In this document: positions 51,915 through 60,275 of the stretch, piece by piece | Numbering within the stretch: position 1 is the first letter of the stretch | Layout of the letters: each line of letters begins with the position of its first letter | Assembly (NCBI RefSeq): GCF_032017025.1 | Contig: NZ_DALZQO010000002.1 | Location: forward strand, 181,767-245,766 | Direction: 5' to 3' | Source: Hydrogenoanaerobacterium sp032017025 | GTDB taxonomy: Bacteria; Bacillota; Clostridia; Oscillospirales; Ruminococcaceae | DNA: 64,000 nucleotides | Notes under the pieces: model-generated | What the model was told of the DNA's origin: nothing | What the model saw: only the letters and a program-made list of their open reading frames with translations | Databases searched by the model: none | Program-made: the position numbers and the translations under genes

Positions 51915-51951
51915 AAACAGTCCCGGAGAATTTATCTCCGGGACTGTTTTA
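51915..51951 (+). terminator. intrinsic terminator of the RbsABC-type operon
   Basis: AAACAGTCCCGGAGA (51915-51929) pairs perfectly with TCTCCGGGACTGTTT (51935-51949), 5-base loop, ending in TTTT. Confidence 0.92.
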
Positions 51952-52063
51952 ACGTATCGTTATTCCATATGCAATACCGCCGAAAAAGAGATTTGAAACC
52001 AATGGTACAGCAATATTACTTAATTTTAATTCGCCCAAATTCGATTTTGTTTCCAAATATAGA

Positions 52064-52092
52064 TATCCCCGAAGCTTTTTGCCTCGGGGATA
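52064..52092 (-). terminator. hairpin behind the second URO-D gene
   Basis: TATCCCCGA (52064-52072) pairs with TCGGGGATA (52084-52092), 11-base loop, six bases past the minus-strand stop. The T-tract is poor, so it may terminate only partly. Confidence 0.55.
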
Positions 52093-52097
52093 AGCTG

Positions 52098-53117
52098 TTA
52101 CAAATATTTTTCTTGGTGTTGGAACACATCTACCATCGCTAAAATGTTTTCAGGGGGAACATCGAATGCGAGCGCATGGGTAGGGGCAATAATAAGTCCG
52201 CCGTCTTTACGCAGGGTTTTCATAACGCGTATGGTCTCAGCCTTGACTGCCTCAGGAGTGGCGTAAGGCAGGCACTGTTGGGTTGAAACGCCGCCCCAGA
52301 ACGAAAGCTTGTCGCCATACATTTCCTTCATCTTTGCAATATCGTATACCTCAGGCTGAAAGGTCTGGTAGCAGTCGAGGCCTATCTCAATTAGGTCGGG
52401 GAAAATTTCATGGCAATCGCCGCAGGAATGCTGCATAACAAATTTGCCTTTGGATTTTACTTTATCATAGAGGCGTGCCATACGCGGCTTGATGAAATGG
52501 CGCCAGTGCTCAGGCCCCATGATTAGACCGTGCTGCTGTCCCCAGTCGTCTCCAAAGTACACACCGTCAATGTCGTATTCCAGTGCAATATCAAGCATGG
52601 GCATGTAGTAATCGCAGATACGGTCAAACAAGTCATCCAACTCATCCGGGCATGCCACCATGCTCATCAGCACATTTTCCATGCCCATTAAGCTCCACGA
52701 ACGCTCGAACATACAAAAACCAAAGCCAGCCATGGTAAACCGGTCGCCCTTGTTGGCTACAAGTGCCTCGTATTCCGCGCGCAGACGCTTCTCGTCAAAC
52801 TGCGGAAATTCGTAGTGATAATCCTCCAGATCCTCGATTTGAGGCTGATCGACGACTCCGATATCTCGGTCGGCACCGGTGCGGTTCCATACCACGCCAA
52901 ATTCATCTTTAAAATGGCCGGGGTTATCGGGCTGCTCGGTAGGCCAGCCCCAATACTGTATGTAGTTAAGGTATGCACCTAGTTTTTCTTCAATTTTTGG
53001 GTCTCCCGTATGGGCAATTAATTGCTCTAATGCCTGCTGAGTAAAATCCAGATGATAAGGAATCAATTCGTGCCCGCGGTGGTTAAGAGTTTCTATAACC
53101 GCTTCTCTTTTTGTCAT
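52098..53117 (-). CDS. URO-D superfamily methyltransferase-like protein
   Basis: A 339-residue TIM-barrel protein opening with MTKREAVIETLNHRGHELIP. The zinc-type motif is QHSCGDCHEIFPDLIEIGLD near residue 220, again as in the corrinoid-linked MtaA/MtbA branch, and FWGGVSTQQCLPYATPEAV follows. GGGAGGAA precedes the ATG. It is divergent from a PocR-AraC regulator. Its partner in methyl transfer is not encoded nearby. It shares family and the FWGGGVDTQ-type C-terminal motif with the protein at 42153 but is clearly a different subgroup. Confidence 0.83.
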   Translation of the reverse strand: MTKREAVIETLNHRGHELIPYHLDFTQQALEQLIAHTGDPKIEEKLGAYLNYIQYWGWPTEQPDNPGHFKDEFGVVWNRTGADRDIGVVDQPQIEDLEDYHYEFPQFDEKRLRAEYEALVANKGDRFTMAGFGFCMFERSWSLMGMENVLMSMVACPDELDDLFDRICDYYMPMLDIALEYDIDGVYFGDDWGQQHGLIMGPEHWRHFIKPRMARLYDKVKSKGKFVMQHSCGDCHEIFPDLIEIGLDCYQTFQPEVYDIAKMKEMYGDKLSFWGGVSTQQCLPYATPEAVKAETIRVMKTLRKDGGLIIAPTHALAFDVPPENILAMVDVFQHQEKYL

Positions 53118-53256
53118 AACGCAGTTCCTCCCGGTTCTATTTTATCTGATTCATACTTTCATTATACAAAGTTCGGAAATTGATGGATAGAGAAAAAAGT
53201 GCTATAATTAGCAATATCGTTCCAAATGGTATTATATTTATATTTTTGAGGTGACT

Positions 53257-54096
53257 ATGGACATTGTATTCGATAAAAAAGAACTGTTTCGTCTGTTAAA
53301 AGATTACCACACGGTCACCAACTTACGGGTAGGTGTATACGATTTGGATTTTCGCGAAATATGCGCTTATCCGGTGCGGCACAGTGGATTTTGTAAAATA
53401 ATTCGTTCCCGGCCCGAGGGGCTGGAGCGCTGCGTAGAGTGCGATAAAAAAGCCTTTACCAGATCGGCCCAAATGAAAGAGGTATATATTTATTGCTGCC
53501 ATGCCGGGCTTACCGAGGCTACAGCACCCATTCTGGATCAGGGCAGGCCCATTGGCTATGTAATGATTGGGCAGATGCGTACAGCCTCCGACCCGTTTCA
53601 ATGGAGCATACTGGAAGAAGCTTTTGCAAAATTGGGTATTGAAATCGGTTTTCTAGAGAATGCTTTTTATAATCTCAAAGGGGTCAGCTACGAGGATGTC
53701 AGCGCCTATGCCAGTATCTTACAGGCATGTGCTGCTTATATCTGGATGGATGGTTACATACGGATTCAGCAGGAAGAGCTGCCAAAAAAGTTGGAGCAAT
53801 ACCTGAACCGCAATCTTTCCATGCCGCTGACACTACCAGCCATTGCGGAGGCACTTGGTATTAGTAAAACGACCTTGTGCCGCTGTACGCGGGAAGAGTT
53901 TAATTCCACTGTGGGCGCACTTTTGTGCGAAAAACGGATTGCGCGCGCAAAAGAATTGCTGCGCACCACCAGCAATAGTATCGCATCGGTTGCAGAGCAG
54001 GTGGGAATTAGCGATTACAATTATTTTTCTAAGCTGTTTCGAGCGAAAACAGGTTTTTCGCCCAGTGCTTACCGTAGAAACCCCAAAGCTACATAG
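53257..54096 (+). CDS. AraC-family regulator with PocR sensor domain
   Basis: A 279-residue regulator. The PocR domain (about 5-165) has conserved cysteines in EGLERCVECDKKAF and YIYCCHAGLTEATAPI near residue 85. The C-terminal AraC domain has LPAIAEALGISKTTLCRC and SDYNYFSKLFRAKTG. ATG 53257 is preceded by GAGGTG; a GTG two codons earlier belongs to that ribosome site. Divergent from the URO-D protein at 52098, which it probably controls. PocR domains bind small ligands, so this pair may respond to a methylated or alcohol-like substrate. Confidence 0.9.
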   Translation: MDIVFDKKELFRLLKDYHTVTNLRVGVYDLDFREICAYPVRHSGFCKIIRSRPEGLERCVECDKKAFTRSAQMKEVYIYCCHAGLTEATAPILDQGRPIGYVMIGQMRTASDPFQWSILEEAFAKLGIEIGFLENAFYNLKGVSYEDVSAYASILQACAAYIWMDGYIRIQQEELPKKLEQYLNRNLSMPLTLPAIAEALGISKTTLCRCTREEFNSTVGALLCEKRIARAKELLRTTSNSIASVAEQVGISDYNYFSKLFRAKTGFSPSAYRRNPKAT

Positions 54097-54606
54097 CAAA
54101 GAAGATCTTTATATTTTGGCTTAGCTGAAATTGTCGTTACCGCTTGTATGAGATTATTTCTTTTTTCACCGATCAATTTTTTGTTACGCCTTTACTGCGC
54201 CCGCCAATACACCTGCCATGATGTTTTTTGCATCAGCAGAAATAGCAGCGGTATCATAAAAGCAAACCCTTAAACGGAGCATATTGTTTGGTAGCTGTTG
54301 TGAATGGAACCGCATGATTCTGATATTAAATTGGGCTGGGTTTGCACCAGAGGTTTCGAGGTGATTGTTATATCGTAAGCAATATATTTGTTAAACTTAT
54401 TTTAAAATGCTTCTAAGCTTTGTCGCAAATAGTAAAATAATTAGACATTATGACATGTTTTTGCAATAAAGTTTGTTGTAAAAGCGGATATACAATATTT
54501 ATAAATGTGATAGAATAAATACAAACAGCATACATCCTACGTTGAACGTATGCCCAATATTCATAGCGTGTCATTCAAACTTACAGAAAGTAAAGGAGCG
54601 AATACA
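54097..54606. other. intergenic region with possible gene remnant
   Basis: 510 bases between the AraC gene and the racemase/TRAP operon. A minus-strand coding remnant is possible at 54184-54390 (separate entry). From about 54400 the sequence is AT-rich and promoter-like, with TTGTA and TACAA half-sites near 54478 and 54494 that could serve the FadR-type regulator encoded at 58289. No intact gene is seen. Confidence 0.5.
54184..54390 (-). pseudogene. short minus-strand coding remnant, unrecognised
   Basis: A 68-codon open stretch ending in TAA at 54184 that reads like protein (HLETSGANPAQFNIRIMRFH, then CFYDTAAISADAKN, ending GVLAGAVKA). A 43-codon version starts at ATG 54315 without a ribosome site. 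The family is not recognised. A decayed gene end is the most likely reading; chance cannot be excluded. Confidence 0.3.
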
Positions 54607-55278
54607 ATGAAAGTCGGAGTTGTTTACACAAGCACCACACCTGAACTGATCGAGCTTGTCGAAAGGGAACTAAAAAATAACGTTGGTGATGAGGCGCAAT
54701 TTATTAGCTTTCAGGATCCCTCGATTCTCGCTGAAGTACGGGACAGTGGTTATGTTACCGCCACGGCTACGGCAAGGCTGGTTGGTCTTTACACCGATGC
54801 TATCAACGCGGGAGCGGACATTGTCCTTAACTGCTGCTCTTCGGTGGGCGAGGTTGCGGATAGTGTACAAGATATGGGGAAATTCACCGGAATTCCCATT
54901 GTGCGCATTGATGAGGAGATGTGCCGCGAAGCAGTTCGGCAGGGTACACGCATCGGCGTTATGGCTACATTGACCTCCACGCTAAACCCAACCAAGAACA
55001 CTATTCTGCGTGTTGCACGTGAAATGAACAAGCAGGTAGTTTTGGTGGATGCTCTGCTAGACGGTGCGTTTGGACTATCTCAGGATGATTTTAAAGCAAG
55101 AATGCTTGTGAAAGCGCAAGAAATAGCGGATAATGTAGATGTTATTCTGTTTGCTCAGGGTTCGATGGCATATTGTGAAGAATACATTCACGATTGCTGC
55201 GGTAAACTGGTTGTTTCCAGCCCGCGTTTTGGAGCTTGCGAGGTGAAAAAAGCACTTGAAGCAAAGGGTTTGCTCTGA
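54607..55278 (+). CDS. Asp/Glu/hydantoin racemase-family protein
   Basis: A 223-residue cofactor-free racemase-fold protein. N-terminal strand KVGVVYTSTTPEL, first catalytic-type cysteine region in LNCCSSVGEVADS near residue 80, GVMATLTSTLNPTK near 120, second cysteine region FAQGSMAYCEE near 187. The family includes aspartate racemase, arylmalonate decarboxylase and maleate isomerase. ATG 54607 follows AAGGAG. It is 39 bases from a TRAP receptor gene, so it probably racemises or decarboxylates the imported acid. The exact reaction is unknown. Confidence 0.82.
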   Translation: MKVGVVYTSTTPELIELVERELKNNVGDEAQFISFQDPSILAEVRDSGYVTATATARLVGLYTDAINAGADIVLNCCSSVGEVADSVQDMGKFTGIPIVRIDEEMCREAVRQGTRIGVMATLTSTLNPTKNTILRVAREMNKQVVLVDALLDGAFGLSQDDFKARMLVKAQEIADNVDVILFAQGSMAYCEEYIHDCCGKLVVSSPRFGACEVKKALEAKGLL

Positions 55279-55317
55279 TAAAACTAAAAAATAAAATAAT
55301 TTTTTGGAGGAGTAAAA

Positions 55318-56358
55318 ATGTTTAAGAAACTAATCGCGCTTGTTCTGGCAGCATCTATGACACTTTCTTTGGCGGCCTGTGGTAGTGCACCCGGCGGGGA
55401 GAAGGCGCCCGGCGCATCCGGCGGTAAGGCTGTCTCTCTTAATTTTAGCCACACACAGGCACCAAACTCTGTAAGCGATATGGCGGCTAAAAAGTTTAAA
55501 GAATTAATAGAGGAAAAGAGCGGTGGCAGCATTAAAGTAAACATCGTTACCAACTGCGGGCTTTCCGGTGGCGACTTGACCAAGGCACTTGAAATGACCA
55601 CTGCGGGAGATATCGATATTCATGCTTGTGCTCCGACGAATGCAGCGAACTTTGATGCACGCTTTTACATCTTCTGGATGCCCTTTTTGTTCCCCACAAT
55701 AGATTCGCTGCTTAAAGTTTGCGACAGTGAAGAGATTTACAAAGAGGTTGACAGCTGGTGTGCTGAGATGGATATGAAGATGCTTGGGTTCCACAATGCA
55801 GGTGCCCGCCAGCTTTCCAACAGCAAAAAAGAAATCCGTACCCCTGAAGATCTCAAAGGTATGAATGTCCGCGTTCCCGGTGCACAGCTATTCATCGACT
55901 GCTATCGCGACAGCTTTGGTGCAAACCCAACAGCGATGGATTTTTCCGAGGTTTATACCGCTTTGCAGCAGAAAACGATTGATGGACAGGAAAACCCAGT
56001 TAGCGTGTTTGATTCCTCTAAATTTAATGAGGTTCAGCAGTACATCACCCAGTGGGACTATGTTCGCGACACCACTGCATGGTTTATGAGTAACAAAACA
56101 ATGCAGAAGCTTTCTGCCGAGCAGCAGACCATGGTTACTGAATGCTCGAAAGAAGCACTGAGCTGGGCGAATACTTACGTAACCGACAATGAAACCGAAA
56201 TTGTTAAAAAGCTTGAGGGTGAAGGCGTAATCATTACCAAGCTGACTGCCGATGAGCAGAAAGCATTTTCTGATGTTTGCGCACCGCTCTATGAAAAATA
56301 CGCTGATATCATTGGCAAAGATGTTATTGATCTGTTCCAGAAAGTAGCGAACGGCTGA
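55318..56358 (+). CDS. TRAP transporter substrate-binding lipoprotein (DctP family)
   Basis: A 346-residue receptor. Signal peptide with lipobox SLAAC (Cys about 21), then the DctP fold. The carboxylate-binding arginine lies in LKGMNVRVPGAQLF (about residue 185), and TALQQKTIDGQENPVSVF near 218 is the family signature. It binds an organic acid for the DctQM permease encoded next. GGAGG precedes the ATG. TRAP receptors beside acid-sugar kinases usually take up sugar acids such as threonate or erythronate; that is an inference here. Confidence 0.92.
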   Translation: MFKKLIALVLAASMTLSLAACGSAPGGEKAPGASGGKAVSLNFSHTQAPNSVSDMAAKKFKELIEEKSGGSIKVNIVTNCGLSGGDLTKALEMTTAGDIDIHACAPTNAANFDARFYIFWMPFLFPTIDSLLKVCDSEEIYKEVDSWCAEMDMKMLGFHNAGARQLSNSKKEIRTPEDLKGMNVRVPGAQLFIDCYRDSFGANPTAMDFSEVYTALQQKTIDGQENPVSVFDSSKFNEVQQYITQWDYVRDTTAWFMSNKTMQKLSAEQQTMVTECSKEALSWANTYVTDNETEIVKKLEGEGVIITKLTADEQKAFSDVCAPLYEKYADIIGKDVIDLFQKVANG

Positions 56359-56435
56359 TCAACTGCGTGGAAGCGAGCCGCCTTGCTGTGTTTCAAGGCG
56401 GCTCTGTTACCCGCACTTTAGGAAAGGGTAGAAAA

Positions 56436-56918
56436 ATGAAGAAATTTATAGATAATTTCGAAGAATATATGTGCGCAATCGGGCTTGTCATTATGACTAT
56501 CTTCACCTTTTTGGGTGTTATTTCCCGTAAGCTGCCACAGGTGAACCTGTCTTGGACTATGGAGCTGGTAACAACCATGTTCGTGTGGGTTTGCGCACTG
56601 GCTTCGTCAGCTGCATTCAAAAGCAATTCGCATATGGGTTTTTCTTTTCTTACCGACAAACTCAAAGGAGTACCGCAGCTTATTTACAAATGGCTACGCG
56701 TAGTTATTATTTTCGCAAATTATGCACTTTGGATTGTTTATGGTTCGAGAATGGTGATAGGTCAAATCAGCAGCGGCTTGGTTACGCCGGTTATGGCAAC
56801 CCCCGGCTGGCTTATCGGTCTTGCTGTTCCTTTCTCCGCTATCCTTACTGTGGTACGTATTCTACAATATGAGCTGGGATACCGCTTCGGGCAGAAAGAA
56901 AAGGAGGAGCTTCAATAA
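56436..56918 (+). CDS. TRAP transporter small permease (DctQ)
   Basis: A 160-residue four-helix membrane protein. It starts MKKFIDNFEEYMCAIGL and has the usual ELVTTMFVWVCALASSAAF near residue 50 and SHMGFSFL in the following loop. ATG 56436 follows GGAAAGGG. Its stop shares a base with the start of the large permease (TAATG), giving coupled translation. Confidence 0.92.
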   Translation: MKKFIDNFEEYMCAIGLVIMTIFTFLGVISRKLPQVNLSWTMELVTTMFVWVCALASSAAFKSNSHMGFSFLTDKLKGVPQLIYKWLRVVIIFANYALWIVYGSRMVIGQISSGLVTPVMATPGWLIGLAVPFSAILTVVRILQYELGYRFGQKEKEELQ

Positions 56919-58189
56919 TGAATCCAACAGTTGTTCTATTTGCATCTCTTGCAGTTTTTATCCTGATCAATATTCCTATTTCCGTTTCTTTGGGCCTTTC
57001 TAGTGCGATAACCCTGCTGTATGTCGGGATGCCTGTTACTGCCTTGCCTTCTATTCTACAGGCGACGGTACAAAAGTTCTCGCTGCTGACGATTCCGCTG
57101 TTTGTGCTGGCGGGTGTTATTATGGATAAAGGCGGTATTTCCAAACGTCTCATCAACATGGCAAACAGTATGATTGGGCCTATTCATGGCGGCCTGGGCT
57201 ATGTATCGGTTATTACTGCTATGTTCTTTGCAGCAATCTCTGGTTCAGGTACTGCGACGGTTGCGGCTATTGGCTCTATTCTAATTCCTTCGATGATTAA
57301 GCAGGGTTACGACCCCGGTTATACCAGCGCACTTTCTGCAATTTCCGGCTCGCTGGGTACCGTTATCCCTCCGTCTATCACGTTCTTGATTTATGGCATG
57401 ATTACCGGAGAATCAATCAGTGATTTGTTCCTTTCAGGAATCATTCCCGGGTTTGTATTTGCCGCATGCCTCTGTGTATCTGTATTCATTAAGGCACGCC
57501 AAAATGGTTGGAAAAGCTCCGAGCCACGTGCCACGTTGAAAGAATTTTTGGTAACGATCAAAGATGCTATTTGGGGATTGATGAGCCCGGTCATTGTTTT
57601 GGGCGGTATCTATTCAGGTATTTTTACTCCCACCGAGGCTGCCGCTGTTGCGGTAATTTACAGCTTTATTGTAGGTGTATTCATCTATAAAGAGCTTAGT
57701 TTTAAGAGACTGCTGGAAACCCTGTTCGAAACCGGAAAAACAACCGGTATTATCTTGCTGATCATCATGAATGCGGGTGTATTCTCATGGTTGCTGACAC
57801 AGCAGGGTATCGCGGCACAGCTCACCGAAATGGCTCTTTCGCTAACCACAAACAAATATGTAATGCTTCTGGTCATTAACATCATCTTCCTGATCGCAGG
57901 CTGTCTGATGGACAACACCAGTGCAATGTATATTCTTGTACCTATTATTATGCCAATTGCACAGGCGCTGGGAATTAATATGATTCACCTCGGAACCATT
58001 ATTGTACTTAACCTTTCAATTGGCCAAGTAACGCCACCTGTTGGTCCCAACCTTTATGTCGCCGCAGATATCGGGCGCGTGAAATTTGAGAATATCTGCC
58101 GTAAGATGGTACCGCTTCTGGTTATGTCCTTAATCGCTCTGTTCATTATCACTTATGTACCTTGGTTCTCTCTGGCACTGATTAAATAA
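56918..58189 (+). CDS. TRAP transporter large permease (DctM)
   Basis: A 423-residue permease with about 12 helices. Motifs: IPLFVLAGVIMDKGGISKRL near residue 58, FFAAISGSGTATVAAIG near 103, SLGTVIPPSITFLIYG near 148, and IGQVTPPVGPNLYV near 365. It couples solute entry to the sodium gradient. It overlaps dctQ by one base and ends the structural transport genes before the FadR-type regulator. Confidence 0.93.
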   Translation: MNPTVVLFASLAVFILINIPISVSLGLSSAITLLYVGMPVTALPSILQATVQKFSLLTIPLFVLAGVIMDKGGISKRLINMANSMIGPIHGGLGYVSVITAMFFAAISGSGTATVAAIGSILIPSMIKQGYDPGYTSALSAISGSLGTVIPPSITFLIYGMITGESISDLFLSGIIPGFVFAACLCVSVFIKARQNGWKSSEPRATLKEFLVTIKDAIWGLMSPVIVLGGIYSGIFTPTEAAAVAVIYSFIVGVFIYKELSFKRLLETLFETGKTTGIILLIIMNAGVFSWLLTQQGIAAQLTEMALSLTTNKYVMLLVINIIFLIAGCLMDNTSAMYILVPIIMPIAQALGINMIHLGTIIVLNLSIGQVTPPVGPNLYVAADIGRVKFENICRKMVPLLVMSLIALFIITYVPWFSLALIK

Positions 58190-58213
58190 TTATGACATAG
58201 TGTGTAAGAGACC

Positions 58214-58243
58214 TTGTAAAAGAGTTACAGGGTGCTGTATACT
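58214..58243 (+). promoter_or_regulatory. promoter upstream of the FadR-type regulator
   Basis: TTGTAA (58214-58219) and TATACT (58238-58243) with 18-base spacing, 45 bases ahead of the start at 58289. It would let the regulator, cupin, BKACE and kinase genes be transcribed apart from the transporter genes. Confidence 0.6.
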
Positions 58244-58288
58244 TAGCGATAGAAGGGTAAATCCCAATAGATTGTAATCAAAGGATGG

Positions 58289-59038
58289 ATGAATGTGGCA
58301 CAAAGTAATAGCCTCTTAACCGCCTCACTGGCGAACAAATCGGTGGTGGACCGCGTAGTGGATCAAATTACGGCGGCAATCATCAGCGGCGAACTGAAGC
58401 CGGGAGATAAAATTCCGACAGAAGTGGAGCTGTGTGAATCTTTTCAAGTGGGACGGAATTCTGTGCGAGAGGCAATCAAAGTTTTGGCCTCGTTCGGTGT
58501 GGTATATATTAAGCGGTCAGAAGGAACTTATGTAAGCGAAAAATTTAATCACCGTATGCTGGAACCTATGCTCTATGGGTTGATTTTGCAAAAGGATTCC
58601 GCTACTGAAATCATGGAGCTTAGGCAGGTGTTTGACACCGGAATTATTCAGGTAGTTGCTGAAAAAGTCACTCCCGCTGCGCTTAAACAAATTAAGGCTG
58701 CCTTTACAGTTTTGGAAAAGGAGATTCTGCGCAGTGATGCTTCGCCCCAGCAAACACTTGACGCTGATATTATGTTTCACAATGCTGTGATTGAAGCTGC
58801 AAATAACGTGCTGATTGCGAATATTGCCGGATATATCGACCGAATAACCATCCCGTCGCGTGTCCGTACAATGGATAAGATTCTTACAAACGGTAAGCAG
58901 GCAGATTTTATTGAACTGCACAAGCGAATCGTAGATGTTATTGAAAACGGCCGGACAGACCACATTGCGCAAACGGTAAAGGACCATTACCAATTCTGGA
59001 AGGTAGAAAATATCCCCGAGCAACAGCTGGAAACGTAA
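58289..59038 (+). CDS. GntR-family regulator, FadR/FCD subfamily
   Basis: A 249-residue regulator. Winged helix at about 15-85 (LKPGDKIPTEVELCESFQVG and RNSVREAIKVLASFGVV). The FCD effector domain (about 95-235) has metal-ligand residues in DADIMFHNAVIEA, ELHKRIVDVI and VKDHYQFW. FCD domains bind carboxylic acids, often with a zinc or nickel ion. The ATG at 58289 has AAGGATGG close upstream. Central position between the transporter and the enzyme genes suggests it represses both parts until the acid is present. Confidence 0.92.
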   Translation: MNVAQSNSLLTASLANKSVVDRVVDQITAAIISGELKPGDKIPTEVELCESFQVGRNSVREAIKVLASFGVVYIKRSEGTYVSEKFNHRMLEPMLYGLILQKDSATEIMELRQVFDTGIIQVVAEKVTPAALKQIKAAFTVLEKEILRSDASPQQTLDADIMFHNAVIEAANNVLIANIAGYIDRITIPSRVRTMDKILTNGKQADFIELHKRIVDVIENGRTDHIAQTVKDHYQFWKVENIPEQQLET

Positions 59039-59051
59039 GGAGACTTGCAAT

Positions 59052-59405
59052 ATGATTTATAGAAAGTTTAATGAGATTGTACCCACCCCTCTGCAAAATG
59101 TTATGGGCGGTGTGGGTACGGTCATGATGGAAAAGCTGCTTTTGGCACCCGATGAGATGCTTGGAAAGGGAAGGGCCTATGTGCGGCACACCTTAAATCC
59201 GGGCGTCAGCATTGGGCAGCATAAGCATGAGGGTGAGATGGAATCAATGGTGATTCTATCCGGAGCAGCCGTCCATACCATTAACGGCGAAGTTCAGCAC
59301 CTTACCGCGGGAGATATCATCGCCGCAATGCCGGGTGATGTCCACGGCATCGCCTGTGAGGGAAAAGAGCCTTTGGTGCTGATTGCGCAGGTGCTCTATC
59401 AATAA
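59052..59405 (+). CDS. cupin-domain protein
   Basis: A 117-residue single cupin. Metal motif 1 is QHKHEGEMESMVILSG (two His and Glu), motif 2 AMPGDVHGIAC (third His). Small cupins of this kind act as isomerases, decarboxylases, dioxygenases or sugar-acid binding proteins. AAGGAG precedes the ATG, 13 bases after the regulator stop. The role is not clear; its place suggests handling of the same acid sugar. Confidence 0.85.
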   Translation: MIYRKFNEIVPTPLQNVMGGVGTVMMEKLLLAPDEMLGKGRAYVRHTLNPGVSIGQHKHEGEMESMVILSGAAVHTINGEVQHLTAGDIIAAMPGDVHGIACEGKEPLVLIAQVLYQ

Positions 59406-59462
59406 TTTTACCCTATTAGATAGGATGTATAACATAGGTTTTATAGGAAGGAGCTCTGCTCA

Positions 59463-60263
59463 ATGGAAAAAGTTTTGATATCTGTTGCCCCGGTTGCGGC
59501 GACAGATACCCATATTGACCCTAAGAAGATTGCAGAAGATGTATTGGAATGTGAAAAAGCAGGTGCGGGAATGGTGCACCTGCATGTGCGCGACCTGAGT
59601 GGAAAGCTCACCCCAAATCTTGATGTTTTTAAGGAGACAGTCGAGCGGATTCGTGAAAAATCAAATATTGTTATAGAAGCATCGACGGGCGGCGTGTCCA
59701 ATCTTACCATTCAGGAGCGCTGTGCTCCGCTCTATTATGACAAAGTTGAGTGCGCTTCGCTCAACGTTGGCTCGGTTAACTTGGGTAAAGCTGTTTATCA
59801 AAACCCAATCGATGACGTTCGCTATTGCGTGCAGGAAATTCTAAAAAGCGGAAAGACGCCAGAGGTCGAGGTCTTTGAGATCGGTATGATCCACACTACT
59901 TTGCAGCTCTATCATGAATTTAAGTTTCAAGATCCTTTGCTTTTCAGTATTGTGCTTGGGCATGAGGGTGCAGCACCGGCCACAGTCGAAGCGCTCATTG
60001 CGCTGCGGAGCTTTATACCAGACAATATGCTGTGGGGAATTACCCATTCGCGCCGCACCAAAAACGATATTTTCAGTGCCGCTATTGGTATGGGTGCGCG
60101 AACTGTGCGTGTCGGCTTTGAAGACAGTAACTATATTGATGAAACCCGTCAGTCTGATACAAATGCACCAATCGTAGCGCACGTTACCAAATTGTTAGAA
60201 AGCATGGGCAAAGCGCCAATGACAGCGGATGAGGCACGAAATGTTTTCCGTATTGGACGATGA
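59463..60263 (+). CDS. beta-keto acid cleavage enzyme (BKACE, DUF849; Kce-like)
   Basis: A 266-residue TIM-barrel zinc enzyme. The two zinc histidines are in GMVHLHVRDLSGKLTPN near residue 38, IEASTGGVSNLT near 73 contributes the usual substrate loop, and EVFEIGMI near 136 is conserved. The family condenses a beta-keto acid with acetyl-CoA to give acetoacetate and the CoA ester of the rest. AAGGAG precedes the ATG. Its pairing with a DUF1537 kinase 12 bases downstream is unusual. The substrate is inferred to be a 3-oxo acid derived from the imported compound. Confidence 0.9.
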   Translation: MEKVLISVAPVAATDTHIDPKKIAEDVLECEKAGAGMVHLHVRDLSGKLTPNLDVFKETVERIREKSNIVIEASTGGVSNLTIQERCAPLYYDKVECASLNVGSVNLGKAVYQNPIDDVRYCVQEILKSGKTPEVEVFEIGMIHTTLQLYHEFKFQDPLLFSIVLGHEGAAPATVEALIALRSFIPDNMLWGITHSRRTKNDIFSAAIGMGARTVRVGFEDSNYIDETRQSDTNAPIVAHVTKLLESMGKAPMTADEARNVFRIGR

Positions 60264-60275
60264 ACGGAGGACGTT

